In this document: one piece after another, positions 1-5,624 of the stretch
Numbering within the stretch: position 1 is the stretch's first letter
Layout of the letters: each line of letters begins with the position of its first letter
NCBI RefSeq assembly: GCF_938031315.1
Contig: NZ_CALHHT010000007.1
Span: 1-6,693 of the forward strand
Source: an uncultured Campylobacter sp.
GTDB taxonomy: Bacteria > Campylobacterota > Campylobacteria > Campylobacterales > Campylobacteraceae
DNA: 6,693 bases
Direction of reading: 5' to 3'
Translations under genes and position numbers: made by a program
Notes under the pieces: generated by a model
Databases searched by the model: none
Seen by the model: only the letters and a program-made list of their open reading frames with translations
What the model was told of the DNA's origin: nothing

Positions 1-594
1 TCTTATAGCGCCTCTTTCTTATCTCTGCTTCGATAAATTTTATATCTTGCTGTGCGTATGGGAATGAGAGCGTAAAATTTTTGCCGCTTTGCCCGTCTTC
101 TACTATCAAAATCGGCATCTCACCCCTCATCCCTTTCTCCGTAAGGGCATTTTCTATATCGATCTTTGTGCTAAATTTAAACGATAAAAATTTCCACTCT
201 TTCCTTACAGTGCGGCTGTCTATGATGACGCCCTTTTCGGATAACGGCAGTATGGCAATTAGCATCATTGCAAGACCCATCGCGATCACGAGCGCGGTCT
301 CGCCACTGCCTCTTTGTATATACCCGCCTACGCATAAAGGGTCGTTTGTATCAAAGCATGCACTTTACCTCCGCCTCTTGTTGTTTTTATCCAAGGCTCA
401 TCAAATGCTACCAGCGAACCCCAGGATAAAAATAGCACGATAAGCATAGTTTTTGCTATGGGGCTAGGAGGTATGAGCCAGGCGCCCTTTTGCACGGTTT
501 TATAAGAGGCGTTGCTTTTAAAAACCATGCTTTTAAAAATAGCAAGCCCAAACAGTAAAAGATTTATGCCGAATACCAAATATAAAAATATCAT
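1..594 (-). pseudogene. Frameshifted three-helix membrane protein, paralogue of the upstream gene; 3' end beyond left edge
   Basis: The start is ATG at 592-594, preceded by AAGG seven bases upstream. The first frame runs 88 codons to a stop at 328-330. It has one membrane helix at residues 2-20 and a second at about 47-64. The next frame then continues the same protein without a stop to the window edge: CFDTNDPLCVGGYIQ, a third hydrophobic helix, and a soluble tail rich in charged residues. This tail aligns with the neighbouring gene (CFEEGDPRCVDGYLQ; KGVIID versus KGIRID; KEWKFL versus KEWEVL; PYAQQDIKFI versus LYARRDIDFL), so the two pieces were one gene. The break needs a -1 shift at roughly 358-366, where a GCATGC palindrome sits. 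Relative to its paralogue this copy lacks about 30 residues of the loop between helices 2 and 3. Function is unknown. A sequencing error is an alternative to true inactivation. Confidence 0.7.
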
Positions 595-630
595 GCTGCC
601 GCCTTAAATTTAGATATTTTTAGCGTTAAA

Positions 631-1326
631 TTAAGCCCGTGCATTTTGCTCGCTTGCTTTAGCTTTTGAAATTTCAGCGAGCTTTTCTAATATAAAATTT
701 TGCAAAAAATCTATATCCCTTCGTGCATATAAAAATCCCGCCCCGAATTTAACGCCGCTAATTTTGCCTCGTATGCTGATTATTTTTACGCCTCTTATAA
801 ACCATGTGGCGTAGTTCATCTCGTCAAAGTATATCTTTTCCGTATGCCTAAACGGCAGAACCTCCCATTCTTTGCAGATGCCGCTTTTATCTATTCTGAT
901 TCCTTTTTGAATTAGCACGATAAATGAAAAAATTATGGCGCAGACAGATATGATTTTGCCGAGTATTAGTCTAGGCTCGCTTATTTGCAGATACCCATCC
1001 ACGCATCTGGGATCGCCTTCTTCGAAGCATCTTAAATTTATGCCTGCCGCTTTGTATTCCTGCGAACAAATTTTATCGTGGGTGTAAAAGCAGGGTATCG
1101 GCTTGCCGTTGTGTTTTGCTACGTGCGAGCTGGATAGAGTGACTACACCGAAGCTTAAGCACATTATAAACATCTGCATTTTTAAAAGCGGATCGGTGGA
1201 GATAAACAGAGTTCCGTGATCTACGGTTTTGAATGATCTATTTTTATCAAGCAATGAAACAAGAAGGCAAAAGCCTATCGTAACATAAAGGATTATCGAA
1301 GCAAACTCGGTTATACTTTGCGACAT
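631..1326 (-). CDS. Three-helix membrane protein of unknown function with conserved cysteine motif
   Basis: I chose the ATG at 1324-1326 (231 aa) because AAGG lies eight bases upstream; the frame also opens ten codons earlier at a TTG (1356) with no visible ribosome site. Hydrophobic helices sit at about residues 7-25, 46-64 and 120-139. The loop between helices 2 and 3 holds four cysteines (79, 87, 100, 108), including C-F-E-E-G-D-P-R-C-V-D-G-Y, which suggests a periplasmic, possibly disulfide-bonded loop. The tail of about 90 residues after helix 3 is soluble and mixed in charge. The next gene downstream starts 36 bp after this stop and is a clear paralogue, so the pair is probably a tandem duplication transcribed together. 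I do not recognise the family. A membrane or envelope role is all that can be inferred. Confidence 0.75.
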   Translation of the reverse strand: MSQSITEFASIILYVTIGFCLLVSLLDKNRSFKTVDHGTLFISTDPLLKMQMFIMCLSFGVVTLSSSHVAKHNGKPIPCFYTHDKICSQEYKAAGINLRCFEEGDPRCVDGYLQISEPRLILGKIISVCAIIFSFIVLIQKGIRIDKSGICKEWEVLPFRHTEKIYFDEMNYATWFIRGVKIISIRGKISGVKFGAGFLYARRDIDFLQNFILEKLAEISKAKASEQNARA

Positions 1327-1402
1327 AATAATGACCTTGTTTTTTGGATTGCGCAAGCTCGCGTCTTTGGCAATTTTAGCGCAAAATTTCTAAATTTACG
1401 AG

Positions 1403-1438
1403 ATTCTAAGCGCGCTTTTTATAAATCGCGATTAGAAT
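1403..1438. promoter_or_regulatory. Imperfect 12-bp dyad with 12-bp AT-rich spacer
   Basis: ATTCTAAGCGCG (1403-1414) is matched by CGCGATTAGAAT (1427-1438), which is its reverse complement with one mismatch. The 12-bp spacer contains TATAAA on both readings of the helix. It lies about 80 bp upstream of the minus-strand membrane-protein start. It could be an operator over a -10 region, or a hairpin. There is no T-run placed for a terminator of a known gene. Confidence 0.4.
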
Positions 1439-1591
1439 TTTATCTCGCTAGCGTGATCTAGCCGCGCGAAAGGCGGATTAAATTTTTAGCTTTGATATTC
1501 TGAAATATGCAGTTTATGACATTACGCGAGGTGCCTAGGCGCTCTTGCGATGCCATAACGTGCCTTAAAATTTCGCATCCTAAATCTTAAT

Positions 1592-1601
1592 GATAATTAT
1601 C
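1592..1601. promoter_or_regulatory. Candidate Fur box
   Basis: GATAATTATC is a perfect palindrome and resembles the GATAAT/ATTATC halves of Fur operators. It sits about 22 bp upstream of the TATAAT box of the PepSY gene, where bound Fur-Fe would cover the -35 area. PiuB-type PepSY proteins are commonly iron-regulated, which supports the reading. AT-rich DNA gives such matches by chance, so this is moderate evidence. Confidence 0.45.
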
Positions 1602-1622
1602 TAAATATTTAAAATCGCACAA

Positions 1623-1628
1623 TATAAT
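1623..1628 (+). promoter_or_regulatory. -10 box (TATAAT) for the PepSY gene
   Basis: A consensus TATAAT sits 49 bp upstream of the ATG. No good -35 hexamer is seen; Campylobacter sigma-70 promoters usually lack one and use upstream AT-rich, T-periodic DNA, which is present here. Confidence 0.5.
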
Positions 1629-1677
1629 TGCGAACCTCAATCAAATAAAGATTAAATTTATCTCGCAAGGATCTACA

Positions 1678-2838
1678 ATGAGCTCGCTTTTGAAGCGCAA
1701 TAAAATTTTGTTTAACGTCCATCTTATTTTGTCGATCGTTTTTTCTATCCCGCTGCTTATCATTGGCGTTACGGGCGCGATTTTGTCGTATCAGCACGAG
1801 TTTGAGGCGCTAATAAACGCGGGCTCTAAAAAGGTCGAAAAAACGGGCGAAATGCAAAGCGTGGAGAAAATCCTGCAAAGCTTTAGCGAGCAAACGGGCG
1901 CTAAGCAGCCCGTAAGGCTCGTCGTGCCCAAAAGCGATGACGAAGCCTTCGTCATTTACGCAAACAGAAATGATGCGTATCTGGTCAATCCATACACCGC
2001 GCAGATCATCGGCAAGGATCGCGGCACGGGCTTTGTGCTAACGGTGATGGCGCTGCATCGAAATTTGGGCCTAGCGCTAAGTGGCAATAAAACCGCAGCC
2101 GAGGTTGGCAAACAGATCGTGGGTGCGAGCGTCGTGGCGATGATACTGCTCGTAATAAGCGGCGTCTGGCTGCATTTCCCAAGGCTTAGGCGCAAATTTA
2201 TCGAAGCTATAAGACCAAATTTTAAACTCAAAAAATACGCTCTTTTTTATAACCTACATACGAGCCTAGGCTCGCTAAGTGCAGTGATTTACCTGCTTAT
2301 CTGCTTAACCGGGCTTAATTGGTCGTACGGCTGGTATAACGATGCGGTGATGAAGCTTTTCGTTAGCTCTCAAAATTTACCGCAAGCTAGCGCGCCTAAA
2401 GCCGCCGCTTCTAAAGATCACGCCGTCGCACCTGCTAAGGAGGAGGGCAAAAAGCCCGCTACGTATAAATTTAGCGACGCGCAGAGGGCTTATGAGATAT
2501 TCAGATCAAGCGGTATAGAGTATAAAGAATTTACCCTAATGCTCGCGGCGTCAGATAAGATCGACGTCAGGTATTATGAGCCAGATGCGCCAGCCACCGC
2601 GCGTCCAAAAGGCGCGAGCGTCGATCTAAAAGCGGGCAAGATCGCGGAGCAGAAGCAGACGGACGGTATCACCGTGGGCGAGTTTAAAGATGCGAACTAT
2701 CAGCTTCACACGGGGTATTTTTTTGGGCTCGCGGGTAAAATTTTATGGTCGCTCGTTTCGCTTTGTATGCCGCTTTTTATCTTTAGCGGCTTTTATATGA
2801 CGGCAAAAAGGGCGTTTAAGTCAGAAAAGCTCGGCTAA
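1678..2838 (+). CDS. PepSY-associated transmembrane protein (PiuB / iron-regulated membrane protein type)
   Basis: A 386-aa inner-membrane protein. Its ATG follows AAGGA with six bases between. Helices are visible at about residues 13-36, 146-167, 189-215 and 353-376, with large soluble loops at 40-140 and 220-345. Family hallmarks are an N-terminal H15 segment ending VTGAILSYQHEFE, then ALHRNLGLALSG (H127), SGVWLHFPRL (H166), NLHTSLGSL (H194), LTGLNWSYGW and YQLHTGYFFG (H344). These repeated histidines near membrane faces are typical of PepSY-TM proteins, which are linked to iron or siderophore uptake and thought to act in ferric reduction; that role is inferred from the family. The loop at 233-258 is Ala/Lys-rich and looks like a linker. 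The upstream Fur-like site suggests induction by low iron. No TonB receptor or ABC importer lies beside it in this window. Its length is normal for the family and the gene appears intact. Confidence 0.85.
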   Translation: MSSLLKRNKILFNVHLILSIVFSIPLLIIGVTGAILSYQHEFEALINAGSKKVEKTGEMQSVEKILQSFSEQTGAKQPVRLVVPKSDDEAFVIYANRNDAYLVNPYTAQIIGKDRGTGFVLTVMALHRNLGLALSGNKTAAEVGKQIVGASVVAMILLVISGVWLHFPRLRRKFIEAIRPNFKLKKYALFYNLHTSLGSLSAVIYLLICLTGLNWSYGWYNDAVMKLFVSSQNLPQASAPKAAASKDHAVAPAKEEGKKPATYKFSDAQRAYEIFRSSGIEYKEFTLMLAASDKIDVRYYEPDAPATARPKGASVDLKAGKIAEQKQTDGITVGEFKDANYQLHTGYFFGLAGKILWSLVSLCMPLFIFSGFYMTAKRAFKSEKLG

Positions 2839-3010
2839 ATTTTACTTTGGCGATAGAGGCGCGACGAGCACATAAGAGAGTCTAATACCTACAAAGCATT
2901 GAGATGAAATTTGCCGAAGCGGATCAAGAAAAGCTCTGATTTAACGATATTTGAGGCATACTAAAATTATCGCGGATTAAGTCTTAAGGCCATATTGCTC
3001 GTGCATTTTA

Positions 3011-3889
3011 CTATAGCTCGCTTTTAAATTTTGCGATCTCGGCTTTATCGATTTGGATAGACATGATTTTATTTAGCTTCGTTTCGTTCGCCTGGGCAAA
3101 ACAAGCTTTGCCGATTTTGCCTTTTTGGAAATCTTGGTCTAATTTGGTTTTTAAACGTTTGAAAATTTCCTCTTTTGAGCCGATATCGATTAGTTTATAG
3201 ATCTCTTTTTCGTCGGTTAAAACTTTATTTTCGCCATTATTTTTATCAATAGCGATAATATTAATTTTATCCCCAAAATGCTCTTTTAACTTTTTTAAAC
3301 CGCTCGGTAAGTTTCCTTGGATACTAGACATCACTTCGATACTTCCGCCGCGCCCATATTCATTAAAGCGTTTAAAAGTATTGTCTAAAGCCTTTTCGGG
3401 TTCTATATGCACCGCAGCAATCGTAACGTCTAAATTTTTTTGTAGGCACTGCTCTATTTTTGGGATAGTCGGCGCCGGGTTTGCCAACTGGCCCTCAAAA
3501 ATAAGCTTTACTTCGTCATCGGTCATAAATTCTTTAACCGAGGTAGTTTTTCCGGCTCCAGGAATTCCGGTGATGAAAATTGCTTTAGTTTTGCCGGGCT
3601 CATCGCGCTTCAAAACCTCTTCAAACTGCGTCGCCGCCAAAACGGCAGAAGAATTATGTATAGCATCATTTACTAGCGCCCTATTTTCCTTTATCTTAAA
3701 AATAGGAAAAAGCTCTTTGAATGTATCGGAACAGATATAGCGGCCGTCCATAGTATCTGGGTGTTTGTTGTAGCCCTCCAATATAAACTCCGTTGAATTC
3801 TTAGCAAATTCGATCGCTAAATTTTGAACTTCATCCAATTCGGCATTAGAGCCGAAATCAATCTTTTTTATTTCGCTTTTTAGTTTCAT
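3011..3889 (-). CDS. Zeta-toxin-family kinase with N-terminal extension
   Basis: A 292-aa protein with a P-loop at residues 108-116 (GIPGAGKTT) inside a hydrophobic strand (AIFITGIPGAGKTT). FEGQLANP follows at 131-138, then TIPKIEQCL, a VTIAAVHIEPEKALDNTFKRF segment and GRGGSIEVMSSIQG with R180. This order matches the zeta-toxin kinase fold, whose known members phosphorylate UDP-activated amino sugars and block wall synthesis. The segment where classical zeta toxins carry a catalytic Asp reads F-E-G-Q, so E132 may serve. About 100 residues precede the P-loop (classical members have about 40) and include DGRYICSDTFKELFPIF; this extended form is known to me from proteobacterial zeta-family proteins. 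The start is ATG at 3887-3889 with GGAGA nine bases upstream. It overlaps the 63-aa gene by 32 bp, implying coupled translation. A non-toxic housekeeping kinase is the alternative. Confidence 0.75.
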   Translation of the reverse strand: MKLKSEIKKIDFGSNAELDEVQNLAIEFAKNSTEFILEGYNKHPDTMDGRYICSDTFKELFPIFKIKENRALVNDAIHNSSAVLAATQFEEVLKRDEPGKTKAIFITGIPGAGKTTSVKEFMTDDEVKLIFEGQLANPAPTIPKIEQCLQKNLDVTIAAVHIEPEKALDNTFKRFNEYGRGGSIEVMSSIQGNLPSGLKKLKEHFGDKINIIAIDKNNGENKVLTDEKEIYKLIDIGSKEEIFKRLKTKLDQDFQKGKIGKACFAQANETKLNKIMSIQIDKAEIAKFKSEL

Positions 3890-4049
3890 ATTTAGCCATC
3901 TCCCGTTCCATGCTTTCTATCAGCTCTTTTGGAGCGCCGCGATAAAGTTGTTTTTCGATTTCCTTGCAGTATTCGGCGTCATTATCCATTCGCGTCAAAT
4001 GATCGCATACTTTCTGCCACTTTTTTAAATCTTTTTCTGTTAAAGCCAT
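3858..4049 (-). CDS. Small helical protein, candidate antitoxin of the zeta-type kinase
   Basis: A 63-aa, very charged protein, predicted almost wholly helical (MALTEKDLKKWQKVCDHL, then EYCKEIEKQLYRGAPKELIE, then a Lys/Arg-rich tail). Its ATG has AAGGA seven bases upstream, and this ribosome site begins right at the stop codon of the 284-aa gene (12 bp gap). Its 3' end overlaps the kinase gene by 32 bp in another frame. A small helical gene immediately upstream of and overlapping a zeta kinase is the usual place for an epsilon-type antitoxin. No sequence similarity to epsilon (about 90 aa) can be seen by eye, so the antitoxin role is inferred from position and size. The gene itself is well supported. 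Confidence 0.65.
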   Translation of the reverse strand: MALTEKDLKKWQKVCDHLTRMDNDAEYCKEIEKQLYRGAPKELIESMEREMAKYETKKRNKKD

Positions 4050-4061
4050 TTCAAATCCTTT

Positions 4062-4916
4062 CTAAGAAATTTGTAGTATTTTATCATTTTGGTAATGAAA
4101 CGCTCTCGCTCTGATCTCGTCCATCGGATAAGCCGTTTGCGGAAGCTTCAGGTATTCCTTGTATATATCCACTCCCAGCGCCTTGAATATTTCCAAATCC
4201 GTATTGCCCATCTCTCTCATCTGCTTGGCTAGCGGATTGGCGAGCGCTTCCATCTCCGCTAACTCCTGAAGCGCTAGCGCGAATGCCAGTTTCTGCTCCG
4301 AGTCCGGCGTCATATAGTTGTTTCTCATCTGTATATCGTCTATCATCCCCATATTCTGAAGCTGCATCGTCCAGCGATGAAGTATCCCCATTCGGTATTG
4401 CCACATTCCTAGCGGTCCCAATATCGGTATGCTCTCGTCCTTGGCCGTGGCTATCACCTCCGGCACTAAATACTTCTTCAGCTCCTCTTCGTCTCTCTCC
4501 GCTAGCGTATAGGTCTCGTACATCGTCGCCAGCAAATATTGCGGCTTGATGTAGTGCGTCATTATCCAAATTATTTGTAGATTGGCTACTTTCATGGCCA
4601 GTTCTCGCTTCATCCGAAAGATCGCTCTCTCTTTGTCCGTCGCTTCGTTCACTTCCTCCTGAAGCTCCTGCGTTAGCTCCAGTATCTCCTGCGAAAAGTC
4701 CGACATCTCCGACGCCCCCTCGTCCACTTCGTTGTTCATGCCTATTACCGGATAGCTCGCCCACATCTCCATCATCTCCCAAAAGTGGCTTTTGCTCACG
4801 TTCGGCAGCATCGGATGATTTTTCGGATACTCCATAAACTCCCAAATTTGCGTCGTCACTTCTTCGAAGTTCATCGCCGTTACCTCTTTTATCGTCGGAT
4901 CCACTACCTGAAACAT
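4062..4916 (-). CDS. Met-rich, Cys-free acidic protein of unknown function
   Basis: I chose the ATG at 4914-4916 (284 aa) because a perfect AAGGAGG lies five bases upstream; an in-frame GTG at 4946 has none. I do not recognise the family. It has 24 Met (about 8%), no Cys, several Trp in aromatic/Met clusters (SHFWEMMEMW, GMWQYRMGILHRW) and a strongly acidic stretch at about 64-95 (ELTQELQEEVNEATDKE) that could form a coiled coil. No signal peptide or clear membrane helix is seen, so it is probably a soluble helical cytoplasmic protein. Codon and base use differ from its neighbours: the coding strand is purine-rich and less AT-rich, which leaves a second frame open for 253 codons. It lies between a broken toxin-antitoxin locus and the 63-aa/zeta pair and is probably co-transcribed with both. 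This suggests an accessory or horizontally acquired gene, but no role can be assigned. Confidence 0.7.
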   Translation of the reverse strand: MFQVVDPTIKEVTAMNFEEVTTQIWEFMEYPKNHPMLPNVSKSHFWEMMEMWASYPVIGMNNEVDEGASEMSDFSQEILELTQELQEEVNEATDKERAIFRMKRELAMKVANLQIIWIMTHYIKPQYLLATMYETYTLAERDEEELKKYLVPEVIATAKDESIPILGPLGMWQYRMGILHRWTMQLQNMGMIDDIQMRNNYMTPDSEQKLAFALALQELAEMEALANPLAKQMREMGNTDLEIFKALGVDIYKEYLKLPQTAYPMDEIRARAFHYQNDKILQIS

Positions 4917-4921
4917 ATTGA

Positions 4922-4928
4922 CCTCCTT
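4922..4928 (-). promoter_or_regulatory. Perfect Shine-Dalgarno of the 284-aa gene
   Basis: AAGGAGG on the minus strand, five bases before the ATG at 4914-4916. It decides the start against the upstream in-frame GTG. It is stronger than the AAGG/AAGGA sites of the other genes here, suggesting efficient translation. Confidence 0.7.
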
Positions 4929-4939
4929 GTATGGGAAGT

Positions 4940-4980
4940 CAAACACTCCGTTAATGCCAGCGGTAAGAATTCTAGCTCAT
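4940..4980 (-). pseudogene. Apparent 5' remnant of a RelE/StbE-type toxin
   Basis: The antitoxin stop codon overlaps an ATG as ATGA (4977-4980), the classic antitoxin-toxin junction. That ATG reads M-S-stop, but another frame starting at 4972 reads EFLPLALTEC, which resembles the first strand of RelE/StbE toxins as I recall them (M-x-Y-x-L-x-F-x-x-x-A-x-K-E-W). Similarity ends at about 4943, and a stop follows shortly after in that frame. A small deletion near 4973 plus loss of the rest of the gene would explain this. The match is only about ten residues, so chance is possible. Confidence 0.45.
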
Positions 4981-5228
4981 AACTCATTCAGGCTTACCTT
5001 CACCGGCTTTTCTTTACTTTTTATCGTGTTATCTGCTTCTTTTGAGAGATAGTAATCATCGATTATATCTAGCATTTTTTCATATAGATTGCTTGGTACC
5101 AAATACGCACTTGGGACATTATGCACTAAAATCGCTACCGCTTCGTCTTTTGCTTCTTTTATGATTTGAGCAGGAGATTTTTTGAGTTCTGAAATACTGG
5201 CTGTTTGCGTTGCTAAGATTGCTTTCAT
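4977..5228 (-). CDS. Phd/YefM-family antitoxin (StbD-like)
   Basis: An 83-aa protein, the usual length for the family. The first 60 residues carry the family pattern: MKAILATQTASISELKKSP, then an I-K-E-A-K helix, AVAILVHNVPSAYLVP and NLYEKMLDIIDDY. In this family the N-terminal half dimerises and binds its own operator, and the C-terminal part (here Lys/Ser-rich, ending KVSLNEL) wraps the toxin. The start ATG at 5226-5228 follows AAGGA with six bases between. A near-consensus promoter lies just upstream. Its partner should be a RelE/StbE toxin overlapping by 4 bp, but only a remnant follows, so this appears to be an orphan antitoxin. It may still repress its promoter and so control the genes downstream. 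Confidence 0.8.
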   Translation of the reverse strand: MKAILATQTASISELKKSPAQIIKEAKDEAVAILVHNVPSAYLVPSNLYEKMLDIIDDYYLSKEADNTIKSKEKPVKVSLNEL

Positions 5229-5252
5229 TTTATATCCTTTTTAATACTTAGA

Positions 5253-5281
5253 ATAATACTACAAAATATATTAAATGTCAA
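5253..5281 (-). promoter_or_regulatory. Sigma-70 promoter of the antitoxin operon
   Basis: On the minus strand a perfect TTGACA (5276-5281) is followed after exactly 17 bp by TATTAT (5253-5258), about 25 bp upstream of the antitoxin ATG. A complete -35 box is unusual for Campylobacter and hints at a foreign origin. The direct repeat AATACT (5243-5248 and 5255-5260, plus-strand reading) overlaps the -10 and could belong to the antitoxin operator. Confidence 0.7.
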
Positions 5282-5355
5282 ATTTTACTGCTTGCTTAAG
5301 CTTTGCAGAAAACTTAAATTTAATTTCTTGCCTAATCACTATTTTGTTTTTATAG

Positions 5356-5605
5356 AATTTTAGCCACCTTTTTTGTCTACAAATGGGAATTCCTGCCTTT
5401 AATGCCCACATAGCGGGCGTTATAAAACTTAGATAAAGCTTAAAATTTAGTAAAATTCGCTTAAGAAAACTAAATTTAAAAGTACTGTAAAATATCTTTT
5501 TAATGGTGTTTCACGGATTAATAAAAGAAGGTGGCTAAATTCTGCCACTTTTTGCCACCATTTTGAGCAAATTCCCATTTGTAGGCAAAAAAGGTGGCTA
5601 AAATT
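5356..5605. repeat. 36-bp inverted repeat pair around a 178-bp centre
   Basis: The arms at 5356-5391 and 5570-5605 are reverse complements over 36 bp with a single mismatch (GTCTAC versus GCCTAC in the same reading). Each arm contains TTTTAGCCACC and CTACAAATGGGAATT. The centre has no transposase or other gene, and no flanking target duplication is evident. It could be a MITE-like element, an origin or partition region, or a long hairpin at the end of the transcript from the right. Confidence 0.75.
5526..5553. terminator. Possible bidirectional intrinsic terminator
   Basis: GTGGC (5531-5535) pairs with GCCAC (5544-5548) over an 8-base loop, and AT/GU pairs extend the stem. TTTTT follows on the plus strand and CTTCTTTTATT on the minus strand. 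It could end the transcript of the gene that stops at 5700, about 150 bp upstream in minus-strand terms. The stem is short, and it overlaps the repeat array. Confidence 0.35.
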
Positions 5606-5624
5606 TGCAAAAAGGTGGCTAAAA
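5530..5624 (+). repeat. Iteron-like GGTGGCTAAA repeats, 21-bp phasing
   Basis: GGTGGCTAAA starts at 5530, 5593 and 5614, at spacings of 63 and 21 bp, both multiples of 21 (two helical turns). The last two form a tandem repeat with GCAAAAA in front of each copy. An inverted copy lies at 5358-5368. Same-face phasing is a feature of plasmid iterons, and a replication-type ATPase gene lies beside it, but the number of copies is small. Confidence 0.5.

Larger units (their letters stand above)
1327..1677. other. Divergent intergenic region between membrane-protein pair and PepSY gene
   Basis: About 350 bp with no convincing gene. It contains a 12-bp dyad (1403-1438), a small GCTAG/CTAGC dyad near 1448-1463, an 8-bp GCCTAGGC palindrome near 1533-1540, a candidate Fur box (1592-1601) and a TATAAT box (1623-1628). 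It must carry the promoters of both divergent units. A minus-strand reading frame reaching in from the PepSY gene is only a shadow. Confidence 0.6.

Noticed and set aside
81..443. 120-codon plus-strand frame
   Set aside because: It lies opposite the frameshifted membrane-protein gene, whose frame is backed by paralogue similarity.
1500..1575. Possible tRNA or structured RNA in the divergent spacer
   Set aside because: There are GC-rich palindromes here, but no acceptor stem, T-loop or CCA-type pattern could be assembled.
1956..2231. 91-codon minus-strand frame
   Set aside because: It is antisense to the PepSY gene, which has clear family motifs.
3381..3740. 119-codon plus-strand frame
   Set aside because: It is antisense to the zeta-type kinase, covering its P-loop region, and is a mirror of that coding frame.
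4084..4845. 253-codon open frame overlapping the 284-aa gene on the same strand
   Set aside because: Its product is a low-complexity run of Gly, Ser, Asp, Glu, Arg and Ala with no fold-like pattern. It is kept open by the purine-rich coding strand of the real gene, which has a perfect ribosome site.
5530..5624. CRISPR array
   Set aside because: The repeats are only about 10-18 bp, with spacing too short and irregular for CRISPR spacers, and no cas genes are nearby.
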